A stretch of DNA of 64,000 nucleotides from Xenophilus aerolatus (GTDB taxonomy: Bacteria; Pseudomonadota; Gammaproteobacteria; Burkholderiales; Burkholderiaceae_C), in the NCBI GenBank assembly GCA_030418545.1, contig QAIB01000007.1, positions 1-64,000 of the forward strand, given 5' to 3'. Under the pieces are notes generated by a model. The model was not told the origin of the DNA. It saw nothing but the letters and a program-made list of their open reading frames with translations, and did no database searches. Position numbers and translations under genes: made by a program. Shown here piece after piece: positions 39,519 through 47,877 of the stretch (its first letter is position 1; each line of letters opens with the position of its first letter).

Positions 39519-40238
39519 GTGACCACAGCACAGCGTCTGCCCGATCCCTGGGAAGGGTGCGCCCTGTGGCGCATCGACCTGGGCATCGCGCCCGCGCCTT
39601 CCGAGCTGGCCAGCCTCGATGCGCAGGAGCGCGCACGCGCGGCGCGCTTCGTCTTCGAGGACGACCGCCGCCGCTACCAGGCCGCACACGCCGCGATGCG
39701 TGCGCTGCTCGCCCAGGCGGCCGGAGGGGCCGAACCGTCCACGCTGCGCTTCGTGCACAACGCCTTCGGCAAGCCCTCTCTGGCCGACGCGCCGGGCTGC
39801 TATTTCAGCCTGAGCCACAGCGGCGATGCGGCCCTGCTGGCCATCGACCCCGGCGGGCCGGTCGGCGTGGACCTCGAGATCGAACGCGCGATGGACGACA
39901 TCGACGCCATGGCGCAGGCCCACTTCACCGACGCCGAGCGCAGCGCGCTGCACGGCGCTCCCCGCGAAGCCCGGACCCGCACTTTCCTGCGCACCTGGAC
40001 GCGCAAGGAGGCCTGCCTCAAAGCCATCGGCACCGGCCTGAGCGTCGATCCACGGCAGCTCGAGACGGCCCGCGCCGATGCGCCCGACGCCGCATGGCTC
40101 GACGACCCCACCCACGGCGCACGCGCCCTGCACCTGCGTTCGGGCCGGCTGGCGCCGGACCTGCTGTACTCGGTAGCGAGCACGCGCCTGCTGCACGCGG
40201 CACCCGAGGCACCGTGCCCGGCGGAGGCATTCGCATGA
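39519..40238 (+). CDS. Sfp-type 4'-phosphopantetheinyl transferase
   Basis: 239 residues; activates the carrier domains by adding phosphopantetheine from CoA. Core motifs are YFSLSHSGDAALLA, GGPVGVDLEIERA with the Mg-binding Asp/Glu, and FLRTWTRKEACLKAIGTGL. Start: GTG 39519 with GGGAAGG upstream. A TTG at 39513 overlapping the NRPS stop is an alternative. It sits inside the operon right after the megasynthases, so it is probably dedicated to them. Confidence 0.92.
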   Translation: MTTAQRLPDPWEGCALWRIDLGIAPAPSELASLDAQERARAARFVFEDDRRRYQAAHAAMRALLAQAAGGAEPSTLRFVHNAFGKPSLADAPGCYFSLSHSGDAALLAIDPGGPVGVDLEIERAMDDIDAMAQAHFTDAERSALHGAPREARTRTFLRTWTRKEACLKAIGTGLSVDPRQLETARADAPDAAWLDDPTHGARALHLRSGRLAPDLLYSVASTRLLHAAPEAPCPAEAFA

Positions 40239-41047
40239 CGCCGCTCGTCTTCGGCCCTCCCGGCCGCCAGCTGGTGGGCCTGTACCACCCGGCCGAAAGC
40301 CAGCGCGCGGCGAAGACCGCCGTGCTGATGTGCGCGCCCTACGGCCACGAAGCCATGCGCAGCCAGCGCTTCTTCCGCGTGCTGGCCGACCGGCTCGCGC
40401 GTGCGGGCCTGTCGGTGCTGCGCTTCGACTACCACGGCACCGGCGACTCGCCCGGCGAGGACACCGACGGCGACCTGGACGGCTGGCAGCGCGACATCGG
40501 CGCCGCGCACCAGGAACTGCGGCGGCTGGCCGACACGCGCACCATCCTCTGGTTCGGCGCCCGCCTGGGCGCGACCATCGCCCTGATGGCGGCGCAGCAC
40601 GAGCGCGCCGACCCGACGCGCATCGTGCTGTGGGACTTGGTGGTCGATGGCCGTGCCTACCTCGAGGAACTGCGCGCCGCCCATGTGGACGCGCTCGAGC
40701 AGTCCTTCTGCATCCCCGACCGCACGCTGCGCCAGCAGCTGTCGCGCGACCCGGACGCCTTCACCGACGGCCCGCTGGGCTTCGCGATGTCGGCCCGGCT
40801 GCGCGAGCAGATCCGCGCGATCGCTCCGGTCAACGTCACGGTGAGCGCCGGCAGCGACACCACGGTGTTCGCCGACCCCGACGACCAGGCCGTGCGCCAA
40901 TGGGTGCAGGCGCAGGTGGCGCGCGAGCTGCCGGTCACGCTGGCGCCCTTCCGCCATCCGCTGGTGTGGACCACCGACCCGCAACCCAACAACGCCATGG
41001 TGCCGGGAGAAGCGCTGCAGCGCCTGCTGGCCGAGCTGCGCGGCTGA
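40235..41047 (+). CDS. Alpha/beta hydrolase resembling exosortase-A-associated hydrolase 2; nucleophile Ser replaced
   Basis: A 270-residue alpha/beta hydrolase fold. LYHPAESQRAAKTAVLMCAP, RFDYHGTGDSPGED and the oxyanion region CAPYGHEAM are seen. At the nucleophile elbow, where GxSxG is expected, the sequence is WFGARLGATIA, with Arg in place of Ser. The same GxRxG form occurs in the exosortase-A-associated hydrolase 2 group as I recall it. It may therefore be non-hydrolytic or use another residue. It overlaps the PPTase stop by four bases, so it belongs to the operon. It could be a product-handling or scaffold protein; a stand-alone thioesterase is not supported by the missing serine. Confidence 0.75.
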   Translation: MTPLVFGPPGRQLVGLYHPAESQRAAKTAVLMCAPYGHEAMRSQRFFRVLADRLARAGLSVLRFDYHGTGDSPGEDTDGDLDGWQRDIGAAHQELRRLADTRTILWFGARLGATIALMAAQHERADPTRIVLWDLVVDGRAYLEELRAAHVDALEQSFCIPDRTLRQQLSRDPDAFTDGPLGFAMSARLREQIRAIAPVNVTVSAGSDTTVFADPDDQAVRQWVQAQVARELPVTLAPFRHPLVWTTDPQPNNAMVPGEALQRLLAELRG

Positions 41048-41089
41048 GACCGACGTCCGCCGCACCCCAAGCCCACGAGGATTCGACGC

Positions 41090-42013
41090 ATGAGAGAGTT
41101 CCCCATCCTGTTCGGCCCCGAGAACGCCCCGCTGATGGGGATGGTGACCACGCCCGCCAGCGGCGACACCGCGCCCGTGGCCTGCCTGATGCTCAACATG
41201 GGCGCGGGCTACCGCATCGGGCCGCGGCGCATCAACGTGAAGCTGGCGCGGCGCCTGGCGCAGCACGGCATCAGCAGCCTGCGCATGGACCTGTCCGGGC
41301 TCGGCGACAGCAGCGCGCCCAAGGGCCAGGAGCGCTTCACGCAGCAGGCGGTGCTGGACCTGCAGGCGGCCATGAAGCTGCTGGAGACGACGCTGGGCAT
41401 CCAGCGCTTCATCGTCATCGGCCTGTGCTCGGGCGGCGGGCGCGGCCTGTCGCTGGCCGAGGTGGACCCGCGCGTGGTCGGGCTCTTCATGTTCGACAGC
41501 TACGCCTTCCCCGGCCGCCGTGCGCGCATCGAGCGCAACCTGCGTCGCATGCTTGCGCTGGCGGGCAATGCCTCGGTCTACGGCAAGGTGGGGCGCTGGC
41601 TGCGGCGCAAGCTGGGCCCCAAGCAGCCCTCGGCGCAGCTCTTCGACGACGAGCCGATCGAGGAAACGCAGCGCTATTTCACGACCACCGTGAAGCGGCT
41701 GGTCGAGCGCGGCGTGGCGGTTTTCGTGATGTACACGGGCACGCTGCACGTGCGCGACCTGGGGCGCGACCAGCTCGGCCCGGTGGCGGCCGAGCCCTTC
41801 GCCCAGCAGCTCGAATACCGCTTCATCGGCGAGATCGACCACACGCTGACCTCGCTCGAGAGCCAGCAGACCTTCCTCGACGAGGTGAGCCAGTGGGTGC
41901 GGCGCGTGGCCAGCGGCCGGCCGGCCTCGAAGCCGGCCGCGGGGGCGCAAGCCGTGCAGCGGGCACCCGTCGTCGCGACCAAGGGCGCGCTGCCCGACAT
42001 GGCCGCCGGTTGA
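41090..42013 (+). CDS. Alpha/beta hydrolase resembling exosortase-A-associated hydrolase 1
   Basis: A 307-residue alpha/beta hydrolase. LMLNMGAGYRIGPRRINVKLAR, SLRMDLSGLGDS and the nucleophile elbow VIGLCSGGGRG are visible. In G-L-C-S-G the central position is Cys, as in dienelactone-hydrolase-like enzymes, unless the following Ser is used. A histidine in GEIDHTLTSLESQ near residue 260 fits the catalytic His. It lies 42 bp after the first hydrolase with AGGATTC before the ATG and is the last gene of the NRPS-PKS operon. It is the best candidate for product release or trimming, since the megasynthases lack a thioesterase. Confidence 0.75.
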   Translation: MREFPILFGPENAPLMGMVTTPASGDTAPVACLMLNMGAGYRIGPRRINVKLARRLAQHGISSLRMDLSGLGDSSAPKGQERFTQQAVLDLQAAMKLLETTLGIQRFIVIGLCSGGGRGLSLAEVDPRVVGLFMFDSYAFPGRRARIERNLRRMLALAGNASVYGKVGRWLRRKLGPKQPSAQLFDDEPIEETQRYFTTTVKRLVERGVAVFVMYTGTLHVRDLGRDQLGPVAAEPFAQQLEYRFIGEIDHTLTSLESQQTFLDEVSQWVRRVASGRPASKPAAGAQAVQRAPVVATKGALPDMAAG

Positions 42014-42060
42014 GGGGGCGCCGGGACGGCGCGGCCGGCGGGCCAGGAGGGCGGGCCGCC

Positions 42061-42066
42061 TAGAAT
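42061..42066 (+). promoter_or_regulatory. Possible -10 element (TAGAAT) upstream of the small exported protein
   Basis: TAGAAT lies 21 bp upstream of ATG 42088 in a GC-rich stretch that also forms short GGCCCGCC hairpins. No good -35 hexamer is seen. It would separate this gene from the NRPS-PKS operon. Confidence 0.3.
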
Positions 42067-42087
42067 TGCCGGCCCGCCAGCCTCTGG

Positions 42088-42549
42088 ATGAACCCCATGA
42101 ACCGCTGCCCCACGCCCCCGATTGCTCTCAAAAATATAGCTGCCAGCGCAATGCTGGCGGGCGCTGCAGGACTTTTCGGCTTGAACGCGCTGGCCCAGAA
42201 CCCGATCCCGCAGACGCAGAACGAAGCCGCCCTGGGCGGTCGCAACTTCCCGATCAACACCCTGCGCGGGAAGATGGTGGTCACCGGCTTTCCCGAGGTG
42301 CAGCTCGACGGCATCGCCGAGCGCCTGGCGCCCGGCGCTCGCATCCGCAACACGCAGAACATGATCATCCAGCCGGCCACCATCACCGGCCAGTACCTGG
42401 CGGTGAACTACCGCCGCGATGCGGCCGGGCTGGTGAGCGACGTGTGGATCCTCACGCCGACCGAGGCCAGCGCCGAGCGCGCGCAGCTCAACAAGCCCTT
42501 CCTGAACTTCTGGCCCTTCGTCTCCGCCGCCGAGAACGAAGCGCGCTGA
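42088..42549 (+). CDS. Small exported protein of unknown function
   Basis: 153 residues with a signal peptide (hydrophobic AASAMLAGAAGLFGL, cleavage after ALA). The mature part (GGRNFPINTLRGKMVVTGFP, NMIIQPATITGQYLAVNYR, VWILTPTEA) is compact and beta-rich. I recall similar unnamed proteins upstream of miaB in Comamonadaceae. About residues 13-33 of the signal are encoded by a hairpin-repeat copy (42124-42185). An ATG nine bases later is an alternative start. Function unknown. Confidence 0.75.
   Translation: MNPMNRCPTPPIALKNIAASAMLAGAAGLFGLNALAQNPIPQTQNEAALGGRNFPINTLRGKMVVTGFPEVQLDGIAERLAPGARIRNTQNMIIQPATITGQYLAVNYRRDAAGLVSDVWILTPTEASAERAQLNKPFLNFWPFVSAAENEAR
42124..42185. repeat. Hairpin-repeat copy encoding part of a signal peptide
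   Basis: In reverse orientation it follows the family order: box CAAGCCGAAAAGTCC, GC hairpin CAGCGCCCGCCAGC, AT end TAGCTATATTTTTGAGAGC. It falls entirely inside the N-terminal coding region of the gene at 42088. Confidence 0.65.
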
Positions 42550-42563
42550 GCCCCGCCTTTCCG

Positions 42564-42628
42564 TTTTCAAGCCAAAAGTGGCTGCAGCGCCCGCCAGCTG
42601 GGCGCGAATAGCTATTGATTCCATAGCA
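42564..42628. repeat. 3'-end hairpin repeat between orf 42088 and miaB
   Basis: Reads TTTTCAAGCCAAAAGTGGC, CTGCAGCGCCCGCCAGCTGG, then AGCTATTGATTCCATAGCAA. It fills most of the 93-bp gap upstream of miaB, with the AT end 15 bp before the miaB ATG. The GC part can form CAGCGCCCG..GGGCGC-like stems. Confidence 0.82.
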
Positions 42629-42642
42629 ACGGGAGTTGCACC

Positions 42643-43980
42643 ATGACCACCTCCACCCCCCCGTCCCGCAAGGTCTTCATCAAGACCTTCGGCTGCCAGA
42701 TGAACGAGTACGACTCGGACAAGATGGCCGATCTGCTCGCCGCCGCCGAGGGCTACACGCCTACGCAGGACGTGGAGGAAGCCGACCTGATCCTCTTCAA
42801 CACCTGCTCGGTGCGCGAGAAGGCACAGGAGAAGGTGTTCTCCGACCTGGGCCGCGTGCAGCACCTGAAGGCCAAGGGCGTGAAGATCGGCGTCGGCGGC
42901 TGCGTCGCCAGCCAGGAGGGCGACGCCATCATCCAGCGCGCGCCCTATGTCGACGTGGTGTTCGGCCCGCAGACGCTGCACCGCCTGCCGGAGATGCTGG
43001 CGCGCCGCGAGGCCGAGAAGCGCCCGCAGGTGGACATCTCCTTCCCCGAGATCGAGAAGTTCGACCACCTGCCTCCCGCGCGCGTCGAGGGCGCGACGGC
43101 CTACGTGTCGATCATGGAAGGCTGCTCCAAGTACTGCAGCTATTGCGTGGTGCCCTACACCCGCGGCGAGGAGGTCAACCGCCCGCTGGACGACGTGCTG
43201 GTGGAGGTCGCGGGCCTGGCCGACCAGGGCGTGCGCGAGATCACGCTGCTGGGCCAGAACGTCAACGCGTACCGCGGCCGGATGGGCGACACGGCCGAGA
43301 TTGCCGACTTCGCGCTGCTCATCGAGTACATCGCCGAGATCCCGGGCATCGAACGCATCCGCTACACGACCAGCCACCCGAACGAGTTCACGCCGCGGCT
43401 GATCGAGGCCTACGCCAAGGTGCCGCAGCTGGTGAGCCACCTGCATCTGCCCGTGCAGCACGGCAGCGACCGCATCCTGATGGCGATGAAGCGCGGCTAC
43501 ACGGCCATGGAATACAAGAGCACGATCCGCAAGCTGCGCGCCATCCGCCCGCAGCTCGCCCTGTCGAGCGACTTCATCGTCGGCTTCCCCGGCGAGACCG
43601 ACGACGACTTCGCGCGGATGATGAAGCTGATCGAGGACGTCGGCTTCGACGCCAGCTTCAGCTTCATCTTCAGCCCGCGTCCCGGCACCCCGGCGGCGCA
43701 GTTGCACGACGACACGCCGCACGAGGTCAAGCTGCGGCGCCTGCAGCACCTGCAGAAGACCATCGACGACAACGTCAGGCGTCTGTCCGACGCGCTGGTC
43801 GGCACCACGCAGCGCATCCTGGTCGAAGGGCCGTCGAAGAAGAACGCGGCCGAGATGATGGGCCGCACCGATTGCTTCCGCGTCGTCAACTTCGAGGCGC
43901 CTGCGCAGCTCGTCGGTCAGATGGTGGACGTGAAGATCACCCGCTCGCTGTCGCACACGTTGCGGGGTGAAGTGGCATGA
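42643..43980 (+). CDS. miaB: tRNA-2-methylthio-N6-dimethylallyladenosine synthase MiaB
   Basis: A 445-residue radical-SAM methylthiotransferase modifying A37 of tRNAs. The N-terminal UPF0004 domain has [27 protein letters not shown] and [10 protein letters not shown] (three cluster Cys). The radical-SAM motif is [18 protein letters not shown]. The C-terminal TRAM domain has [15 protein letters not shown]. Length and motifs match exactly. GGGAGTTGCACC precedes the ATG. Confidence 0.97.
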   Translation: MTTSTPPSRKVFIKTFGCQMNEYDSDKMADLLAAAEGYTPTQDVEEADLILFNTCSVREKAQEKVFSDLGRVQHLKAKGVKIGVGGCVASQEGDAIIQRAPYVDVVFGPQTLHRLPEMLARREAEKRPQVDISFPEIEKFDHLPPARVEGATAYVSIMEGCSKYCSYCVVPYTRGEEVNRPLDDVLVEVAGLADQGVREITLLGQNVNAYRGRMGDTAEIADFALLIEYIAEIPGIERIRYTTSHPNEFTPRLIEAYAKVPQLVSHLHLPVQHGSDRILMAMKRGYTAMEYKSTIRKLRAIRPQLALSSDFIVGFPGETDDDFARMMKLIEDVGFDASFSFIFSPRPGTPAAQLHDDTPHEVKLRRLQHLQKTIDDNVRRLSDALVGTTQRILVEGPSKKNAAEMMGRTDCFRVVNFEAPAQLVGQMVDVKITRSLSHTLRGEVA

Positions 43981-43985
43981 CATGC

Positions 43986-44108
43986 GGACAGCCGAACGCG
44001 AAGGACGCCAAGGTTACGCGAAGGCCGCGAAAGAACTTCCTTCCAAGCTGTTTCATGCTTTTTTCGCGCTCTTTGCGAAACCTTCGCGTCCTTCGCGTCC
44101 GGCTGCCC
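43986..44108. repeat. 123-bp long-arm inverted repeat (MITE/REP-like)
   Basis: The left arm starts GGACAGCCGAACGCGAAGGA and the right arm, read in reverse complement, starts GGGCAGCCGGACGCGAAGGA. About 43 of 51 aligned arm positions agree by eye. Each arm holds internal GCGAAGGACGC(G/C)AAGG tandem units. The element fills the miaB-histidine kinase gap. There is no coding capacity, so it resembles non-autonomous dispersed repeats. Confidence 0.75.
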
Positions 44109-44143
44109 GATTTCGCGGCCTTCGGTCAGGAGCTTCGCCGCTG

Positions 44144-45583
44144 ATGCCCACCCGTCACCGCGCGCGCGGCTCCTTCCAGCAACTGCTGCTCTTCGCGTTC
44201 CTGCTCATCACCGCGCTGCTGCTCGGCGTGGTGCTGCGCGCGGTGTCGCAGTACGACAAGCTGATCGTGCAGAGCCGCGACGCCGCACGCAGCGCGCTGC
44301 AGCTGTCGGGCGCGGCGCAGACGCTGGCCGAGCGCAGCGCGGCCATGGAACGCTCGGGCCGGCAGTCGCTGGTGCTCAACGACGCCGTGCTGCGCCGCCG
44401 CTTCAACGATGCGGCGCGCGATGCGCAGGCGGTGGTGCAGCGGCTGGTCGACAACGGGCTGCTGCCGCAATCGGCCGAGCAATGGCGCGCGCAGCTGGGC
44501 GTGATCGAGGGCCTGATGAGCGGCTCGCAGGACACCGCCCTGTCGCGCGAGGGCTCGATGGCGATCCAGTTCCGCGAGCTGGACACGCTCAACACGCAGA
44601 TCGCGCAGCAGGCGCAGTTCCTGATCGAGACGCAGAACAACGCCCTGGCCGAGCGGCTGGAGCGCGCGCGGCGGCGGCTGATGCAGCAGGTGATCGCGGC
44701 CAGCGGGCTGGCGATCGCGATGGCGCTGGCCTTCGGCATCTGGCTGGCGCGGCCCTTCAAGCGGCTGGAACGCGCCATCCACGGGCTGGGCGAGAACCGG
44801 CTCGAGGATCCCATCGACATCCGCGGCCCCGCCGACGTGCGACGCGTGTCGCAGGAGCTGGACTGGCTGCGCCTGCGCCTGATGGAACTCGATGCCGACA
44901 AGGCGCGCTTCCTGCGGCACGTCTCGCATGAACTCAAGACCCCGCTGGCCGCATTGCGCGAGGGCGTGTCGCTGCTGGAGGATGGCGTGACCGGCGCGCT
45001 GACGCCCGCGCAGCGCGAGGTGGCGCAGATCCTGAACCAGAACACGCTGGCGCTGCAGGGGCAGATCGAGGCGCTGCTGCGCTTCAACGCCGCCGCCTTC
45101 GAGGCCCGCCAGCTGAGCCGCCAGCGCACGCCCCTGCTGCCGCTGATCGAGCAGCAGATCGAGGCGCAGCGCCTGCAGTGGCAGGCGCAGGGCCTGACGG
45201 TGCGCGCCGAGGGCGAGCCGCTGACGGTGGTGGTGGACCCGGTGAAGATCGGCACCGTGCTGGCCAACCTGCTGTCGAACGCCATCCGTTTCTCCGCGCG
45301 CGGCGGCACCATCCAGTTCACCGTGTCCAGCACCGTCGACCTGGCCATCATCGAGGTGGCCGACGCCGGACCGGGCATCGCCGCCGACGACCGCGACCGC
45401 ATCTTCGAACCCTTCTTCCGCGGCGAGCGCCAGCCCGAACACGCCGTGAAAGGCACTGGCATCGGCCTGTCCATCGTGCAGGAGTACATTGCTGCCCATG
45501 GCGGACGGATCGAACTGCTGCCGAGCAGCGCGTCCGATGGCCCCGGTGCACGTTTCCGCATCGAACTGCCGCGCTCCGCCTGA
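44144..45583 (+). CDS. glrK: GlrK/QseE-like sensor histidine kinase
   Basis: A 479-residue inner-membrane kinase. TM1 lies at about residues 14-34 and TM2 at about 182-205, enclosing a helical periplasmic domain of about 150 residues. HAMP is followed by the dimerisation/phosphoacceptor motif FLRHVSHELKTPLAALREG (about residues 258-276). The ATPase domain has the N box NLLSNAIRFSA, DAGPGIAADD and GTGIGLSIV. The phosphoacceptor region is very like E. coli GlrK (YfhK). ATG 44144 excludes the upstream hairpin element. The gene order kinase-lipoprotein-sigma-54 regulator matches the glrK-qseG-glrR operon. Confidence 0.88.
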   Translation: MPTRHRARGSFQQLLLFAFLLITALLLGVVLRAVSQYDKLIVQSRDAARSALQLSGAAQTLAERSAAMERSGRQSLVLNDAVLRRRFNDAARDAQAVVQRLVDNGLLPQSAEQWRAQLGVIEGLMSGSQDTALSREGSMAIQFRELDTLNTQIAQQAQFLIETQNNALAERLERARRRLMQQVIAASGLAIAMALAFGIWLARPFKRLERAIHGLGENRLEDPIDIRGPADVRRVSQELDWLRLRLMELDADKARFLRHVSHELKTPLAALREGVSLLEDGVTGALTPAQREVAQILNQNTLALQGQIEALLRFNAAAFEARQLSRQRTPLLPLIEQQIEAQRLQWQAQGLTVRAEGEPLTVVVDPVKIGTVLANLLSNAIRFSARGGTIQFTVSSTVDLAIIEVADAGPGIAADDRDRIFEPFFRGERQPEHAVKGTGIGLSIVQEYIAAHGGRIELLPSSASDGPGARFRIELPRSA

Positions 45584-45603
45584 GCCCCCCTTTCCCCCAC
45601 ACC

Positions 45604-46266
45604 ATGCTGCATCCGATCGCTCGCAGATCCTCCGCCGTGGCACTGGCCGTGCCGCTGCTGCTGGTGGGCTGCGCCACCTCCGCCCCGCCCGCACCGGCGC
45701 CTGCGCCTGCGCCCGCACCCGCGGCAGCACCGGCGCCGGCCCCGGCACCCGCCGCACCCCCGCCCATCCTCCCCGTCGAGGCGGAGCCGAGGGCGCCGGC
45801 GACACAGCTGGTGCCGCCCTCGCCCGGGCCCGTCGGCGCCATGCTGGCCTACGCGGACCGTGTCCGCGGGCTGTCCTCCAACGACCTTCAGGCCGAGATC
45901 AACCGCCTGGGCGAAACCGGCGACACGCCCGCGCTGCAGATGCAGCTCGGCCTGGCGTTGTCGCAGACGCGTTCGCCGCCGGACCTCGCGCGCGCGCTGG
46001 GCCTCATGCAACGCGTCGCGGCGAACAGCACGCCCGATGGCCTGGCCCTGCAGCCGCTGGCCCGGCTGCTCGCCTCGCGCTTCCTGGAGCAGCGCCGCGT
46101 GGAGGACGACCGCGACCGCCAGGTGCAGCAGCTGCGCGACGCGCAGCGCCGCATCGACCAGCTCAACGACCGCATCGAGGCGCTGCGTGCCATCGAGCGC
46201 AGCTTCAGCCGCCCGGCGGCACCGGCGCCGGCGCCCGCACCGGCGCCCAACGGCGCCAAGCCCTGA
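45604..46266 (+). CDS. QseG-like lipoprotein
   Basis: 220 residues with signal AVALAVPLLLVGCATS and lipobox LLVGC near residue 23. An Ala/Pro repeat tract follows (about 28-55), and a C-terminal coiled coil DRDRQVQQLRDAQRRIDQL is followed by another Ala/Pro tract. It sits between the kinase and the response regulator like enterobacterial qseG (yfhG), which encodes an outer-membrane lipoprotein that modulates the kinase. Sequence similarity itself is not demonstrable by eye; the assignment rests on position, lipobox and coil. Confidence 0.65.
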   Translation: MLHPIARRSSAVALAVPLLLVGCATSAPPAPAPAPAPAPAAAPAPAPAPAAPPPILPVEAEPRAPATQLVPPSPGPVGAMLAYADRVRGLSSNDLQAEINRLGETGDTPALQMQLGLALSQTRSPPDLARALGLMQRVAANSTPDGLALQPLARLLASRFLEQRRVEDDRDRQVQQLRDAQRRIDQLNDRIEALRAIERSFSRPAAPAPAPAPAPNGAKP

Positions 46267-46277
46267 AAGACGAACGG

Positions 46278-47684
46278 ATGGCCGATTCGCCCGCAACGCC
46301 CGGCAACGGCGCCCGCATCCTGGTCGTCGATGACGACGCCGACCTGCTGCGCCTGCTGTCGCTGCGCCTGCAGGGCGCGGGCTACCAGGTCACGGCCGTG
46401 ACCTCGGCCGAGTCGGCCCTGACGCAGCTGGAGATCGAGCACCCGCGCCTCGTGCTCAGCGACGTCAAGCTGCCCGGGCGCGACGGGCTGCAGCTCTTCG
46501 ACGAGATCCGCAAGCGCCATCCGACGCTGCCCGTCATCCTGCTCACCGCGCACGGCACGATCCCCGACGCGGTGGAGGCCACGGCGCGCGGCGTGTTCAC
46601 TTACCTGACCAAGCCCTACGAGGCGCGCGAGCTGCTCGACAAGATCCAGCAGGCGCTGGCCCTGGGCGCGCCCGCGGCCACGCCGGCCGCGGCAGGCGAC
46701 GAGAGCTGGCGCAGCGAGATCGTCAGCCGGTCCAGCCGCATGGCGGAGGTGCTCGCGGAGGCCCGCATGGTGGCCAAGACCGACGCCAGCGTGCTGCTGC
46801 GCGGCGACTCCGGTGCCGGCAAGGAGGTGCTCGCGCGCGCCATCCACAAGGCCAGCGACCGCGCGAGGAAGCCCTTCGTGGCCGTCAACTGCGGCGCCAT
46901 TCCCGAGGCGCTGCTCGAGTCCGAGCTGTTCGGCCACGTCAAGGGCGCCTTCACCGACGCGCACGCCAACCACAAGGGCCTGTTCCAGCAGGCCGACGGC
47001 GGCACGCTGCTGCTCGACGAGATCGGCGACATGCCCCCTGCCCTGCAGGTCAAGCTGCTGCGCGTGCTGCAAGAGCGGGCCGTGCGGCCGGTGGGGTCGA
47101 CGCAGACCTTCCCGGTCGACGTGCGCATCATCTCGGCGACGCACCGCGACCTGGACCTGGCGATGGAGAGCGGCCAGTTCCGCGAGGACCTGTACTACCG
47201 GCTGAACGTCGTCACCCTCACGCTGCCGACGCTGGCCCAACGTCGCGAGGACATCCCGCTGCTGGCCAACCACTTCCTGCAGCGGCTGGCCGGCAAGTAC
47301 GGCAAGCGGCTGTCGGGCTTCGCCCCCGAAGCGCTGAAGGCGCTGACCACGGCGCCGTGGCCGGGCAACGTGCGACAGCTGTTCAACGTGGTCGAGCAGG
47401 TGTGCGCGCTGTCGAGCTCGCCGCTGATTCCGCTGGCGCTGGTCCAGCGGGCCCTGCGGGTGCCGTCCGTCGAAGTGCAGACCTATGCCGAAGCCAAGCA
47501 GCGCTTCGAGCGGGAGTACCTGGTCGGCCTGTTGAAACTCACTGACGGCAACGTCGCCGATGCCGCGCGGCTGGCGGACCGCAACCGCACGGAGTTCTAC
47601 CGCCTGCTGCAGAAGCATGAACTCACTCCAGGCCACTTCAAGGCCGAGGGTGTCGCCGGGCCAAGCGATGCTGTCGCCGAGTAG
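46278..47684 (+). CDS. glrR: GlrR/QseF-like sigma-54-dependent response regulator
   Basis: 468 residues: receiver domain (1-125) with the acidic pocket VVDDDAD, phosphoacceptor in LVLSDVKLPGRDG and Lys in TYLTKPY. The AAA+ domain (150-385) has Walker A GDSGAGKEVLA, Walker B GGTLLLDEIGD, and the sigma-54 loop as GAFTDA instead of the usual GAFTGA. The C-terminal HTH follows (VADAARLADRNRTEFYRLL). It is the third gene of the kinase-lipoprotein-regulator operon. Two TGTC-N10-GACA boxes, the consensus reported for E. coli GlrR, overlap or follow its stop codon upstream of a sigma-54 promoter, so it probably activates that promoter. Confidence 0.9.
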   Translation: MADSPATPGNGARILVVDDDADLLRLLSLRLQGAGYQVTAVTSAESALTQLEIEHPRLVLSDVKLPGRDGLQLFDEIRKRHPTLPVILLTAHGTIPDAVEATARGVFTYLTKPYEARELLDKIQQALALGAPAATPAAAGDESWRSEIVSRSSRMAEVLAEARMVAKTDASVLLRGDSGAGKEVLARAIHKASDRARKPFVAVNCGAIPEALLESELFGHVKGAFTDAHANHKGLFQQADGGTLLLDEIGDMPPALQVKLLRVLQERAVRPVGSTQTFPVDVRIISATHRDLDLAMESGQFREDLYYRLNVVTLTLPTLAQRREDIPLLANHFLQRLAGKYGKRLSGFAPEALKALTTAPWPGNVRQLFNVVEQVCALSSSPLIPLALVQRALRVPSVEVQTYAEAKQRFEREYLVGLLKLTDGNVADAARLADRNRTEFYRLLQKHELTPGHFKAEGVAGPSDAVAE

Positions 47685-47689
47685 CGACA
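47672..47689. promoter_or_regulatory. GlrR-type box 1 (TGTC-N10-GACA)
   Basis: TGTC at 47672-47675 and GACA at 47686-47689 are separated by exactly ten bases and overlap the stop codon of the response-regulator gene. Centred about 197 bp upstream of the predicted sigma-54 start site, the usual range for an enhancer site. The consensus is that published for E. coli GlrR at glmY. Confidence 0.7.
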
Positions 47690-47691
47690 GG

Positions 47692-47832
47692 CCTAAGTCC
47701 TTGATTTCATTGGATTTCGCTGTGGCAAGTGCCGGCCTTGTCGGGCTTTGGCGACAAAAACGGGGGCTTTGAGGCCTTTCGGCCGAAAACGCCGCCAAAA
47801 ACGCCTCAAAAATCGACCTAAGTCGTTGATTT
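47692..47832. repeat. Pair of 16-bp direct repeats flanking the enhancer region
   Basis: CCTAAGTCCTTGATTT at 47692-47707 and CCTAAGTCGTTGATTT at 47817-47832 differ at one base. They bracket GlrR-type box 2 and end 18 bp before the sigma-54 -24 element. They could bind a second regulator or be the trace of a duplication. Confidence 0.6.
47739..47756. promoter_or_regulatory. GlrR-type box 2 (TGTC-N10-GACA)
   Basis: TGTC at 47739-47742 and GACA at 47753-47756 with ten bases between. Centred about 130 bp upstream of the predicted start site and 67 bp from box 1. Confidence 0.72.
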
Positions 47833-47850
47833 AAAAATAAAAAACCGCTC

Positions 47851-47866
47851 TGGCACAGGCTTTGCA
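47851..47866 (+). promoter_or_regulatory. Sigma-54 promoter (-24/-12) upstream of opgH
   Basis: TGGCACAGGCTTTGCA contains the invariant GG (47852-47853) and GC (47864-47865) with the required ten bases between and matches the consensus TGGCAC-N5-TTGCA. Transcription should start near 47877. It lies just after an A/T-rich stretch and downstream of two GlrR-type boxes. Confidence 0.85.
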
Positions 47867-47877
47867 GCCTTGTGGGC

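Noticed and set aside
39519-42013. Thioesterase domain for product release
   Set aside because: No TE domain is fused to the NRPS, and the first hydrolase lacks the GxSxG serine. Only the second hydrolase remains a weak candidate.
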